A DNA stretch of 64,000 bases from Rhizobiaceae bacterium (GCA_017644005.1 JAEPMJ010000001.1:1178001-1242000), one strand, 5' to 3'. Numbered from the stretch's first letter, positions 14,997-23,703 are shown. Numbers and translations: made by a program. Notes: generated by a model not told the origin, from the sequence alone.

Positions 14997-17794
14997 GCCG
15001 CGCGCTCCTTTGTCTTGATCGCAGCAAGCACCCGCGAAGGCGTCGCCGGCACCTTGGTCACAAGAACGCCGGCGGCGTCGCGGATGGCGTTGAGGATCGC
15101 AGGCGCGGTGGGGATCAGCACATGCTCACCCAACCCCTTGGCGCCGAACGGACCCTCCGGGTCCGGTACTTCGACCAGAATTGTCTCGATCTCCGGCACA
15201 TCGCCGATTGTCGGGATCAGATAGTCATGCAGGTTTTCGGTGCGGCCCGGTACGTATTCCTCCATCAACGCCATGCCGATGCCCTGTGCGATACCACCCT
15301 CGACCTGCCCGATTGCGAGTGCCGGGTTGATGGCGCGGCCGACATCGTGCGCCGCGGTGATCTTGATGAGATCGACGGTGCCGAGTTTCGTATCCACCGC
15401 GAGTTCGACGATCTGCGCCCCCCAGCCGTAAACCGCGTAAGGCTTGCCCTGGCCGTTTTCGTCGAGCGGCACTGTCGGCGGATCGTAACTTTCGTCGGCG
15501 CGGAAGACCAAACCGTCACCGTCGGCGGGCAGCGAACCCAAGTCGATCGTGCGGCTGGCGGCGCCATCGCGGACCACCAGTTCCCTACCTTCAAGCCCGA
15601 TCTCGGCGTCACTCGAGACGTTAGCGAAACGCAGGATCGTCTCGCGCAGCGCGCGGCCGGACTTTTCCGCCGCCTTGCCCGAAATATAGGTCTGGCGCGA
15701 GCCGGAGGTCTTGCCGGCATCAGGTGTGATCGCTGTGTCCGCACCAACAAGCGTGAACGCCGACAGGGGCAGGCCCAGCGCCTCGGCGCAGATTTGCGGG
15801 ATTACTGTGTTCGAACCCTGGCCGATGTCGACCGCGCCCTGATGAAGCACCAGTTTGCCGTCGGCCGTGATGCCAAGCTTCATGGTGGATGGGTTCGGAA
15901 TGCCCGTGTTGCCGCAGCCATACCAGCAGGACGCGACGCCGACGCCGCGCCTTATGTGGCCCTGCCGGCGGTTATGGGCTTCGGCGTCCTCGCAGGCGCG
16001 CTTCCAGTGCGGTTGCAGCGCTTCAAGGCAGTCGGCGATGCCGACACCGCTTTCCATGACATGGCCGCAGACAGTCGGCTCACCATTGCGCAGCGCGTTG
16101 GTCAGCCGAAACGCCAGCCGGTCGATGCCGAGCTTTGCGGCCAGATCGTCATAAAGCGTTTCCTGCATGATCGCCGCCTGCGGAACACCGAAACCGCGAA
16201 ACGCGCCCGACACCGGTCCGTTGGTGTGAATGCCGCGCCCGACAGCGCGATAGTTCGGCGTAAAATAGGGTCCCGAAGCATGCACCGGCACGCGGGTCGC
16301 GACCGTCGGGCCCCAACTGGCATAGGCGCCGGTGTTGAAATCGCCCTCGAACACCATGCCGGTGATACGGCCGTCCTCGCCCGCGCCGATCGTCGCCTGC
16401 ATTTCAGCCGGGTGCCGCTTGGTGGTCGACATCATGGATTCGGCGCGCGTGTAAGCAAGAGCAACCGGTCGCCCGGTTTTCAGCGCTGCCAGTCCGATTA
16501 GCGGTTGCAGCGAAAGGTCGAGCTTGGAGCCGAAACCGCCACCGGTGGCGGTGGGCAATATGCGCACCTTTTCCGGCGGCAGGCCCAGCACGCGCGCGGT
16601 GTCGTCGCGGTCCATCACCGGCGCCTGCGTGCAGGCCTGGATGACCAGCGTGTCGCCATCCATCCACGCCGCACCTGCCTCGGGTTCGATATAGGCGTGC
16701 TCGACATAGGAGGTTTCTATGCGGCCGGTGGCGGTGACAAACGACGCTGCTACTGCCGCATCGGCATCGCCGCGCCGTACCTTGCCCTCGGCCATCACAT
16801 TTCCGGCGCGCGCGGCGTGAAGCGGCGGCGCGGATTTGCCTTCGGTAATCGTCAGCGCGTGATCTCGCGGCTGCCAGGTAACCGGGAAATCGGCCGGATC
16901 GAGCTCGGCGACGGCTTCCCTCTCGCCAACGACAACAGCCACCGCCTCGCCCCGGAAACGGGCGAAGCCTTCCGCTAGTGCCGGCTGGTCGGCAAAGGGC
17001 GGGATGACACCGAAACTGTTGATGCCAGGTATGTCGGCCGCGGTGAACACCGCGACGAGCCCTGGATTGGCCGCAACGAACCTGTCCAGATCGCCGAATG
17101 CAAATTCCGCTTGCCAGTGCGGCGAACGGATCACCAGCGCTGCAAGGGCATCGGCCGGGAATGCATCGGCGCCGAAGGCGTCGGTGCCCAGCACCTTGGG
17201 TGCCCCATCGAGGCGGGGAATCGGGACACCAACGGCTTTGCCTGCGGCGATCCCCTCCCTCCGATGAGAAGGGTGAGACTCGGTGCCCTCCTCCCGCGCC
17301 AGCGGCCTGACCTCGCCCATAACGTGCGAGGTGGAATGCGTATCCATCACCGCTTCGATGATCTTGCGGTAGCCTGTGCAGCGGCAAAGCACGCCGCCCA
17401 GCGCATCCTTCACGGCCGCTTCGCCGGGGGTCGGGTTTTCCTCCAGAAGTCGTGCGGCCGCCACCAGAAAACCGGGCGTGCAGATGCCGCATTGCGCCGC
17501 TCCATGGCGCAGGAAGGAGGCCTGAAGGGCCGACAGCGTTTCGCCCGCAAGCCCTTCCACCGTGCGTATGGCGCAGCCTTCGGCGCTTGCCACCGGCACG
17601 AGGCAGGCGCAGGCGAGTTCGCCGTCGATTGCTACCGTGCAGGCACCGCAATCGCCTGCATCGCAGCCGACCTTGGTGCCTTTCAGACCGAGCTGGTCGC
17701 GCAACACGGCCGAGAGCCGCGCCGTCGGCGGTGCTTCGACCGCGACCGCCTTGTCATTGACGGTGAAGGTCAGCGGGGCCTTTTCGAGCATCAT
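14993..17794 (-). CDS. fused 2Fe-2S / molybdopterin subunit of a xanthine dehydrogenase-family hydroxylase
   Basis: Molybdenum hydroxylase of 933 aa combining two normally separate subunits. Residues 1 to about 160 form the small subunit, with the plant-type 2Fe-2S Cys44, Cys49, Cys52, Cys64 and the second cluster CGICTPGF and CRCTGYRKI. From about residue 185 the large MoCo-binding subunit follows (PRLDGAPKVLGTDAFGADAF, GAFRGFGVPQAAI), with the catalytic glutamate in GAKGLGE near the C terminus. The linker carries repeat-derived sequence. It hydroxylates an N-heterocycle or purine next to nitrogen. ATGA overlaps tie it to both neighbours. Confidence 0.88.
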   Translation of the reverse strand: MMLEKAPLTFTVNDKAVAVEAPPTARLSAVLRDQLGLKGTKVGCDAGDCGACTVAIDGELACACLVPVASAEGCAIRTVEGLAGETLSALQASFLRHGAAQCGICTPGFLVAAARLLEENPTPGEAAVKDALGGVLCRCTGYRKIIEAVMDTHSTSHVMGEVRPLAREEGTESHPSHRREGIAAGKAVGVPIPRLDGAPKVLGTDAFGADAFPADALAALVIRSPHWQAEFAFGDLDRFVAANPGLVAVFTAADIPGINSFGVIPPFADQPALAEGFARFRGEAVAVVVGEREAVAELDPADFPVTWQPRDHALTITEGKSAPPLHAARAGNVMAEGKVRRGDADAAVAASFVTATGRIETSYVEHAYIEPEAGAAWMDGDTLVIQACTQAPVMDRDDTARVLGLPPEKVRILPTATGGGFGSKLDLSLQPLIGLAALKTGRPVALAYTRAESMMSTTKRHPAEMQATIGAGEDGRITGMVFEGDFNTGAYASWGPTVATRVPVHASGPYFTPNYRAVGRGIHTNGPVSGAFRGFGVPQAAIMQETLYDDLAAKLGIDRLAFRLTNALRNGEPTVCGHVMESGVGIADCLEALQPHWKRACEDAEAHNRRQGHIRRGVGVASCWYGCGNTGIPNPSTMKLGITADGKLVLHQGAVDIGQGSNTVIPQICAEALGLPLSAFTLVGADTAITPDAGKTSGSRQTYISGKAAEKSGRALRETILRFANVSSDAEIGLEGRELVVRDGAASRTIDLGSLPADGDGLVFRADESYDPPTVPLDENGQGKPYAVYGWGAQIVELAVDTKLGTVDLIKITAAHDVGRAINPALAIGQVEGGIAQGIGMALMEEYVPGRTENLHDYLIPTIGDVPEIETILVEVPDPEGPFGAKGLGEHVLIPTAPAILNAIRDAAGVLVTKVPATPSRVLAAIKTKERAA
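17250..17281. repeat. repeat-like insertion in the linker of the fused dehydrogenase gene
   Basis: On the minus strand it reads TCTCACCCTTCTCATCGGAG followed by GGAGGGGATCG, much like the TCACCCT...GGGGAGGG arms of the repeat inside hyuAB. It encodes about residues 172-182 (SHPSHRREGIA), between the 2Fe-2S and molybdopterin domains. Confidence 0.4.
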
Positions 17795-18654
17795 GCCGCG
17801 CGCGCCCTTTCATCGTTTGCGCCGATGGCCGCAAGCAACGCACGCCCGACGATCTCGCGCGCCGCGGTATGGCGGTACTGCGCCGTGCCGCGCACGTCGT
17901 CGATTGGCGTGAGCCCGGCGAAATGCGCATCGTCAAACATGTCGAGCAGTCCTGCATCGGCATGTCGGCCGACAAGCGCGGCCTCGAGTGCCGTCAGCCG
18001 TCGGGCAACCGGCGAACAGGCGCCAATGGCCATTCGCGCAGAGGCGATGGCGCCGTCATCGCCGATCTTGACATTGGCCGCGGCCATTGCGATCGAAATC
18101 ACCAGATAACGGCGCGCGCCGAGCTTCACGAACGCTGACCGGCCGGAAGTGGCACTTCCCGGCACATGAATTGCGGTCACCAGTTCATTAGGCTGGCGCG
18201 CGGTTTCCCTGTTTCCAAGCACGAAATCGGCCAGCGGCAGCCGGCGGGTCGCTTCTATAGAGCGCAGCTCCACCTGGGCGTCGAGCGCCAGCAGCGGCGG
18301 CACGCCGTCGGCGGCAGGCGAAGCGTTGCAGAGGTTGCCCGCAACCGTCGCCCGGTTCTGGATCTGCACGGAACCCACTTCGCGCGCGGCGGCTTTGAGC
18401 GCGTCGAATGCCGGCGGCAGCTCTGCACGTACGACCCGCGTCCAGCTTGCACGTGCGCCAAACGTCACGCCGTCAGCCGTCACCGTGATGTGGTCGAGTT
18501 CGTCCAACCCGTTGATGTCGAGTACGTCGCGCTTCAGAGGCAGCGCGCCAAGGGCAGGATAAAAATCCGTGCCGCCGGCCAGAATCCACCAGTCGCCGTC
18601 GGCCAGAAGGCCCAGCGCTTCGTCAACCGTTCTCGGCTTTGCGTAGCGGACCAA
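17791..18654 (-). CDS. FAD-binding subunit of xanthine dehydrogenase-family hydroxylase (CoxM-like)
   Basis: Medium subunit of 287 aa that passes electrons from the Fe-S clusters to FAD. The AGGTDFYPALG motif (about residues 25-35) and the TVAGNLCNASPAAD stretch (residues about 110-123) are the FAD pyrophosphate-binding loops. It starts with a TTG at 18654 preceded by GGAG. It is the first gene of a six-gene operon (FAD subunit, fused Fe-S/Mo subunit, Hnr-like, UPF0280, DUF1185, MarR) in which every junction overlaps by 4-8 bp. The promoter lies in the 127-bp divergent space with the 18688-18705 palindrome. Confidence 0.88.
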   Translation of the reverse strand: MVRYAKPRTVDEALGLLADGDWWILAGGTDFYPALGALPLKRDVLDINGLDELDHITVTADGVTFGARASWTRVVRAELPPAFDALKAAAREVGSVQIQNRATVAGNLCNASPAADGVPPLLALDAQVELRSIEATRRLPLADFVLGNRETARQPNELVTAIHVPGSATSGRSAFVKLGARRYLVISIAMAAANVKIGDDGAIASARMAIGACSPVARRLTALEAALVGRHADAGLLDMFDDAHFAGLTPIDDVRGTAQYRHTAAREIVGRALLAAIGANDERARAA

Positions 18655-18687
18655 GGTTTCCCACTCCGGCTTCTGGACGGCCGAATT

Positions 18688-18705
18688 TCATTCGTATGCA
18701 AATGA
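18688..18705. promoter_or_regulatory. candidate GntR-type operator between dehydrogenase operon and pncA
   Basis: Palindrome TCATTCGTATGCAAATGA with arms TCATT/AATGA, matching the site in front of hyuAB at 15 of 18 positions. It lies 34 bp before the TTG start of the FAD subunit gene and 77 bp before pncA, so it could control both directions. Confidence 0.55.
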
Positions 18706-18720
18706 TATCAGCGAGGCAGC

Positions 18721-18737
18721 TCTTGTCAAAGACAAGA
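18721..18737. promoter_or_regulatory. second palindrome in the pncA promoter region
   Basis: Inverted repeat TCTTGTC-AAA-GACAAGA, 7-bp perfect arms. A related TTGTC-TT-GACAA is found at 22464-22475 near the GntR gene. Candidate operator; regulator unknown. Confidence 0.4.
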
Positions 18738-18781
18738 ATTCCGGCTTCGCTGCCGCGAAACGAATCCAAACGAGGTGACCC

Positions 18782-19381
18782 GTGGCCGACGATGCGCTGA
18801 TCGTGATCGATGTACAGAACGACTTTTGCCCCGGCGGCGCGCTCGCCGTCGAAAACGGCGATCAGGTCGTGCCGGTCATCAACGGGCTCATCAAGCGCTT
18901 TGATCATGTCGTGCTCACGCAGGACTGGCACCCCGCCGGCCATTCGAGCTTCGCTTCGCAGCATGCCGGGCACGATCCCTTCACGGCAATCGAAATGCCT
19001 TATGGCGAACAGACGCTGTGGCCGGATCATTGTGTGCAGGGATCGGAAGGGGCGGCGTTTCACGCCGGGCTTGACTGGACCCGAGCCGAGCTTGTGGTGC
19101 GCAAGGGTTTCCGCAAGGCGATCGACAGCTATTCGGCCTTTTTCGAAAACGACCACACAACGCCCACCGGACTTGGCGGTTATCTCAAGGAGCGCGGCAT
19201 ATCGAAAGTGACGATGGCGGGCCTGGCGACCGACTTCTGCGTCGGCTTTTCGGCGCTCGATGCGGTGAAGCTTGGCCTGTCGGTCACGGTAGTGATGGAA
19301 GGCTGCCGGGCGATCGACCTCGGCGGCTCGCTCGCCGCGATGACGGAGAAGATGCGCGCTGCCGGCGTTTCGCTCGTTTAG
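18782..19381 (+). CDS. pncA: nicotinamidase/pyrazinamidase
   Basis: Isochorismatase-fold amidase of 199 aa that converts nicotinamide to nicotinate and ammonia. The N-terminal LIVIDVQNDFCPGGALAV carries the catalytic Asp (about residue 11), TQDWHPAGHSSFASQH has the metal-binding Asp and His residues, and VTMAGLATDFCVGFSALDA contains the nucleophilic Cys in the cis-peptide context. The GTG start at 18782 has GAGGTGA upstream. It is divergent from the molybdenum hydroxylase operon; besides NAD salvage it may feed nicotinate into that operon's pathway. Confidence 0.92.
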   Translation: MADDALIVIDVQNDFCPGGALAVENGDQVVPVINGLIKRFDHVVLTQDWHPAGHSSFASQHAGHDPFTAIEMPYGEQTLWPDHCVQGSEGAAFHAGLDWTRAELVVRKGFRKAIDSYSAFFENDHTTPTGLGGYLKERGISKVTMAGLATDFCVGFSALDAVKLGLSVTVVMEGCRAIDLGGSLAAMTEKMRAAGVSLV

Positions 19382-19391
19382 GAAGTGACGG

Positions 19392-19784
19392 GTGAGCCTC
19401 CGCGATATTCACAATCTCGATTACACCGTGCTTCTGTGCAGCCGGATGGCGGAAACCACTGCGTTCTACCGCGACATCATGAAGTTTCCGGTCGAGGTAG
19501 ACCGGCAAAACTGGGTCAGTTTCCGGGTCGGCGCTTCATTGCTGACACTGCGGCCACGCATGAAGTGGCCTGTCTGTGACGACGGCGAGGCGATCGAGGG
19601 CTCGGCCGCCGTGCAACTCGCCTTCCGCGTTTCGCCGCCGGCCGTGGATGCATGTCACAAAGAACTCGTCGCGCACGGCGTGGAGATCCTGCGGGAGCCA
19701 ACCGACCTGCCCGACTGGCGTCACCGGACGCTGTTTTTCCGCGACCCGGAAAACAACATCATCGAAATCTACGCCGAGTACTGA
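19392..19784 (+). CDS. VOC (glyoxalase/dioxygenase) superfamily protein
   Basis: Single-module vicinal oxygen chelate protein of 130 aa. The paired beta-alpha-beta motifs are visible: LDYTVLLCSRMAETTAFYRD at the N terminus and the C-terminal FFRDPENNIIEIYAEY, with the usual metal-ligand Glu in the last strand. It starts with GTG 10 bp after the pncA stop, so the two are co-transcribed, and a strong terminator follows at once. Reaction not predictable; lyase, isomerase or dioxygenase are possible. Confidence 0.85.
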   Translation: MSLRDIHNLDYTVLLCSRMAETTAFYRDIMKFPVEVDRQNWVSFRVGASLLTLRPRMKWPVCDDGEAIEGSAAVQLAFRVSPPAVDACHKELVAHGVEILREPTDLPDWRHRTLFFRDPENNIIEIYAEY

Positions 19785-19798
19785 AGGCGGCATGAAAA

Positions 19799-19816
19799 AG
19801 CCGCCCGAAGGCGGCT
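19799..19816 (+). terminator. terminator of the pncA-VOC operon
   Basis: Stem AGCCGCC-CGAA-GGCGGCT, followed by CGTTCATTT, 15 bp past the VOC stop and 29 bp before the convergent hemA stop. The tail GGCTCGTTCATTT recurs in the terminator at 24829-24855. Confidence 0.75.
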
Positions 19817-19844
19817 CGTTCATTTCAGTCGGCTGTGCCGGTGT

Positions 19845-21059
19845 TTACGCAACCGCCCTTGCGAGCGCGCATTGCGACCAGAGCGTTGAGAGCGCGCTGA
19901 CCAGCTTGTCGATATCGGCGTCGCTGTGCAGCGGTGTCGGTGTGATCCTCAGACGCTCGGTCTTGCGCGGCACGGTCGGGTAGTTGATCGGCTGCACATA
20001 GATGCCGTGTTCGGCGAGCAGGATGTCGGAGATCCACTTGCACTTTGAGGCATCGCCCACCATCACGGGCACGATGTGGCTGGGGTTCGGCATATAGGGA
20101 ATGCCGATGGCGTCGAGCCTTGCGCGCACCGCCGCAACCCGCTCCTTGTGGCGCGTACGCTCGATATCGGACGTCTTCAGATGTTTGATCGAGGCAATCG
20201 CTCCGGCAGCCACCGCAGGCGGCAGCGCCGTGGTGAAGATGAAGCCCGATGCATAAGAGCGGATGAAGTCGATCAGCTTCGCCGAGCCGGTGATGTAGCC
20301 ACCGATCACCCCGAACGCCTTGCCCAGCGTCCCCTCGATGACGGTGATGCGGTTCATGAGCCCTTCGCGTTCGGCGATGCCGCCGCCGCGCGGACCGTAC
20401 ATGCCAACCGCATGGACCTCGTCCAGATAGGTCATTGCACCGTGTTTCTCGGCGACCTCGACAATCGCTTCGATCGGAGCGATGTCGCCATCCATGGAGT
20501 AGACGCTCTCGAACGCGACGATCTTGGGCACCTCGGGGCCGAATTCCGACAACTGGCGGTCGAGATCGGCAACGTCGTTGTGCTTGAAGATGCGACGTTC
20601 GGCCTTGGAATGGCGGATGCCCTCGATCATGGAGGCATGATTGCCGGCATCGGAGAAGATCACGCAGCCCGGAATGTTGGCGCCAAGCGTCGACAGCGTT
20701 GCCCAGTTGGACACGTAGCCCGAGGTAAAGATCAGTGCGGATTCCTTGCCATGCAGGTCGGCAAGCTCGCGCTCCAGAAGCACATGATAGTGGTTTGTGC
20801 CCGAAATATTGCGCGTACCGCCCGCACCCGCGCCGCATTTGTCCAGCGCCTCATGCATGGCGCCGATCACCTTCGGGTTCTGGCCCATGCCAAGATAGTC
20901 GTTGGAGCACCAGACGGTGACCTGTTCTGTGTCCGAGCCGGTATACCGGGTCGCTGCGGGGAAAGACCCGGCGCGCCGCTCAAGCTCTGCAAAGATCCGG
21001 TAGCGACCTTCCGAATGAAGATCATCCAGCTTCGTGGCAAAAAAGGCTTCGAAGTCCAT
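19845..21059 (-). CDS. hemA: 5-aminolevulinate synthase
   Basis: PLP enzyme of 404 aa, the usual ALAS length, condensing glycine with succinyl-CoA in the first step of heme synthesis (the Shemin route of alphaproteobacteria). I chose the ATG at 21059 ([14 protein letters not shown]), the conserved family start, over an extension to 21128. The PLP lysine is in [23 protein letters not shown] and [12 protein letters not shown] are family signatures. It is monocistronic, convergent with the VOC gene. [14 protein letters not shown] stretch precedes the core; no clear heme-regulatory CP motif is seen. Confidence 0.96.
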   Translation of the reverse strand: MDFEAFFATKLDDLHSEGRYRIFAELERRAGSFPAATRYTGSDTEQVTVWCSNDYLGMGQNPKVIGAMHEALDKCGAGAGGTRNISGTNHYHVLLERELADLHGKESALIFTSGYVSNWATLSTLGANIPGCVIFSDAGNHASMIEGIRHSKAERRIFKHNDVADLDRQLSEFGPEVPKIVAFESVYSMDGDIAPIEAIVEVAEKHGAMTYLDEVHAVGMYGPRGGGIAEREGLMNRITVIEGTLGKAFGVIGGYITGSAKLIDFIRSYASGFIFTTALPPAVAAGAIASIKHLKTSDIERTRHKERVAAVRARLDAIGIPYMPNPSHIVPVMVGDASKCKWISDILLAEHGIYVQPINYPTVPRKTERLRITPTPLHSDADIDKLVSALSTLWSQCALARAVA

Positions 21060-21275
21060 AACGCTCTCGTTTGCGCCTGCTTGGCATCGCTGTTGGTTCC
21101 ATATCGGCAAATTATGCGGGCCGCGCAAGGCGAAACGCCCTTCCCGGGTGCGTCGGATTGCCCCTCGCGAGGCACAGCGCGAGCCCTTGCAGGAACCTAG
21201 CGGTGTTATTCACCGCTCGATTTGGCCTTTGTCAAATCAAGGAAAAGCGAACGGCACTGCCGCGCAGGGCACCAC

Positions 21276-22409
21276 TCAGGCGGCGACTCCGCCCCAGATC
21301 GCCTCGGCCGTCCTTACAACGAGGTCGAGCTTGCGCTTCTCGTCGTCGATAGTGACCTTGTTGCCTTCCTCGGTGGACGCAAAACCGCATTGCGGCGCGA
21401 TGCCGAGCTGGGCGATGTCGGCATGTTTCGACGCCTCGTCGAATTTGCGCTTCAGGTCATCCAGCTTTTCGAGATCGCCGGTCTTGGTTGTAATGAACCC
21501 GGCCATCACGCGCTTGTCGCCCTTTGGAAGCAGCCGCAGGGGCTCGAGCCCGCCGGCGCGCTCGGTGTCGTATTCCATGAAATAGATGTCGACGCCGGTC
21601 TGATTGAAGATCGCGTCGGCAGCCGGATCGTAGGCGCCTTCGGCCGCATAGGTGGAGACGAAGTTGCCGCGGCACATATGCATGCCGATCGTCATGTCTT
21701 CGGGACGGTCCTTGATCGCCTCATGCATCATCCAGGCGTATCGCTCGATCAGCCAGTCCGGATCCAGGCCATCCGCCTTCTTGGCCGCGCGGTGTTTCGG
21801 GTCGCACAGATATGCGAAAAAGATGTCGTCCATCTGCAGATAGCGGCAGCCCGCATCGTAAAAGGCCTTCACTGCCTTTGCATAAGCTCCGGCCAGATCG
21901 GCGAACAGCACCTCCGGATCGTCACGATATTCCTTGACGTGGATATCCTCGACCGCGGTGCGGAAATGACTGCAGCTCGGCCCCGGTATCGAAATTTTCG
22001 GCATCGCCTCGGTCACGCCGGCAAGGAACCTGTAGTGCTCGAGCATCGGGTGGTCGTCCGGAAAGTCGAGCTTGCCCGTAATCGTCGGGAAAATCGGCCG
22101 CAGCTTCACTCCGTGAAACTGTACGCCCTCGTCGCGTTCCTCCAGATCGAGGCCGGTCAACCCTCCCATGAAGTCGTAGTGCCAAAAGGAGCGGCGCATC
22201 TCGCCATCGGTGACCACGGGAAGCCCGGCATCCTGCTGCAGCTTCACGACTTCGCGGATCGCAGCGTCCTCAACCGCCGCTAGCTCCTCGGCGGCAATGC
22301 TCCTGTCTTCATAGAACTTCTTGCGCGCCTGCTTGACCGAGTCCGGCCTCAGAAGGCTCCCGACATGGTCTGCTCGATATGGCGGTCTGACTGGAGCCTG
22401 TACCGTCAC
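21276..22409 (-). CDS. MetE C-terminal domain-like protein (cobalamin-independent methionine synthase II family)
   Basis: TIM-barrel protein of 377 aa matching only the catalytic C-terminal half of MetE. The zinc-ligand pattern is visible: HMCRGN (His and Cys) and near the end IAPQCGFAST (Cys), with Glu/Asp in between. A GTG start at 22409 follows GGGAGGA. MetE itself is about 760 aa; such short paralogues use other methyl donors or may cleave methylated or thio-compounds. Divergent from a GntR regulator across 137 bp containing a TTGTATACAA palindrome, so it is probably regulated by it and need not be housekeeping methionine synthase. Confidence 0.85.
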   Translation of the reverse strand: MTVQAPVRPPYRADHVGSLLRPDSVKQARKKFYEDRSIAAEELAAVEDAAIREVVKLQQDAGLPVVTDGEMRRSFWHYDFMGGLTGLDLEERDEGVQFHGVKLRPIFPTITGKLDFPDDHPMLEHYRFLAGVTEAMPKISIPGPSCSHFRTAVEDIHVKEYRDDPEVLFADLAGAYAKAVKAFYDAGCRYLQMDDIFFAYLCDPKHRAAKKADGLDPDWLIERYAWMMHEAIKDRPEDMTIGMHMCRGNFVSTYAAEGAYDPAADAIFNQTGVDIYFMEYDTERAGGLEPLRLLPKGDKRVMAGFITTKTGDLEKLDDLKRKFDEASKHADIAQLGIAPQCGFASTEEGNKVTIDDEKRKLDLVVRTAEAIWGGVAA

Positions 22410-22479
22410 GCGAATTCCTCCCGATTTCAGGTTCGCCCGTCACCGAGGGTGCTGGTGCGAGCGTTGTCTTGACAAGCTC

Positions 22480-22489
22480 TTGTATACAA
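22480..22489. promoter_or_regulatory. palindromic operator between MetE-like gene and GntR gene
   Basis: Perfect palindrome TTGTATACAA, fitting the FadR-subfamily consensus T-N-GT-N3-AC-N-A in form, 58 bp before the GntR start. It shares the GTAT-R-C-AA core with the sites at 5856 and 18688. A TTGTC-TT-GACAA inverted repeat lies next to it at 22464-22475. Confidence 0.6.
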
Positions 22490-22546
22490 TCTGTACTGGC
22501 AAAGTCCATGTGCTTGCCACGACGGTGAGCCTTAGCGGGAGGCAAA

Positions 22547-23290
22547 ATGGCATTGCCGATCAAGACGCAGCGGAGTGCATCGCAGTCGCTCAAAGCTCTG
22601 CTGGGCCTGCGCGACTTGGTATATTCCGGCGAGGTCGAGCCCGGCGAACGATTGACGGAAATCAACGCCAGCGAAAAGCTCGGCCTTTCGCGAACCCCCG
22701 TAAGAGCTGCGCTTGCACGACTCGAGCGCGAGGGACTTCTAGAGGCAATCCCCTCCGGCGGCTACGCAGTCCGGACATTCACCGCCGCCGACGTACATGA
22801 CGCAATCGAATTGCGCGGCGTACTGGAAGGCACAGCTGCGCGGCTTGCCGCCGAACGGGGCGTCCCGCATTCCGCCATGGTCGCTTTCAAGGGAATCGTC
22901 GGCAGATTGGATACAATCGTGGGAACCGCGCCCTCTGAACTCGACTTCTCGGCGTATGTCAGCGCGAATGCTGAATTCCATGACATGTTGGCCGTTCTTT
23001 CCGGAAGCAACGTTCTTCAGCGCGAGATCGAACATGTGCTGCATCTGCCCTTCGCAGACCCCAGCGCGTTCCTGAACGCGCAGCCTGCCCTACCGGAGTT
23101 CCGGGCTTCGTTGATCACCGGGCAGGCGCAGCACCGGGCGATCGCCCATGCCATCGAGATGCGCGAAGGCGCACGGGCCGAGGCTGTGGCGCGCGAACAT
23201 GCGCGGCTTGCGAGGCTCAATCTTGACGTGGTTATCAGAGACGCCGCCCTGGCCGATCGCGTGCCTGGCCTCCGGCTGGTTTCGGGTTAG
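22547..23290 (+). CDS. GntR-family (FadR/FCD type) transcriptional regulator
   Basis: Regulator of 247 aa. The N-terminal winged helix shows LGLRDLVYSGEVEPGERLTE and LGLSRTPVRAALARLEREGL (about residues 19-64). The helical FCD effector domain follows, with metal/ligand residues in the pattern ANAEFHDMLA and HRAIAHAIEMREG. The start follows a GCGGGAGGC ribosome site. It is divergent from the MetE-like gene and is the best local candidate for binding the GTATAC-centred sites before hyuAB and the hydroxylase operon. Confidence 0.88.
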   Translation: MALPIKTQRSASQSLKALLGLRDLVYSGEVEPGERLTEINASEKLGLSRTPVRAALARLEREGLLEAIPSGGYAVRTFTAADVHDAIELRGVLEGTAARLAAERGVPHSAMVAFKGIVGRLDTIVGTAPSELDFSAYVSANAEFHDMLAVLSGSNVLQREIEHVLHLPFADPSAFLNAQPALPEFRASLITGQAQHRAIAHAIEMREGARAEAVAREHARLARLNLDVVIRDAALADRVPGLRLVSG

Positions 23291-23370
23291 CGGAGCCGCC
23301 GATGGTTGCAACCGCGCAATGGCGGCAGGCCTGCGTTACCCGAGCCCAGACGGTTGCAGGCGGATTGCGC

Positions 23371-23703
23371 ATGATCGATTTCGTCCTGGATGGCAGCTTC
23401 TATGCCGTAGGCACGAAACTGCGGGCGCAAATCGCAAAAGCGACCGGCGTGTCGTTATGCAGCCGTGCATTTGAATGCCTGCCGGCGCCGCGGAACCAGT
23501 TTCGCATCATGGTCGCAGATGCCGGCGGAGAAGACCTGCGGTTTCTGTGGGCGCTCGTTGAGGGGGCAACGCTGCGCGTTTCGCTGGCTGCTGCCGGCAG
23601 CCGCGATAGCGCACTTACACCGAAAACACGTTGCAGCGGAGACAGGCCGCGGTTTCCGTTCCTCGCCGCCGATGACGGGATCATCCTCGGCACCGCCCTG
23701 TAA
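23371..23703 (+). CDS. uncertain small hypothetical protein
   Basis: Open frame of 110 codons starting MIDFVLDGSFYAVG, in the 486-bp space between the GntR gene and the TRAP binding protein. I recognise no family. The protein has a plausible alternation of charged and hydrophobic residues, but there is no clear ribosome site, and a minus-strand frame covers the same DNA. It may be real or a degenerate remnant. The rest of this interval holds only the AT-rich promoter stretch CTATATAAC near 23738-23750 in front of the TRAP gene. Confidence 0.3.
   Translation: MIDFVLDGSFYAVGTKLRAQIAKATGVSLCSRAFECLPAPRNQFRIMVADAGGEDLRFLWALVEGATLRVSLAAAGSRDSALTPKTRCSGDRPRFPFLAADDGIILGTAL

Noticed and set aside
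14190-16501. Long plus-strand open frames opposite the Hnr-like and Mo-hydroxylase genes
   Set aside because: Sequence is Arg/His/Ala-rich shadow translation without motifs, and the minus-strand proteins are well conserved.
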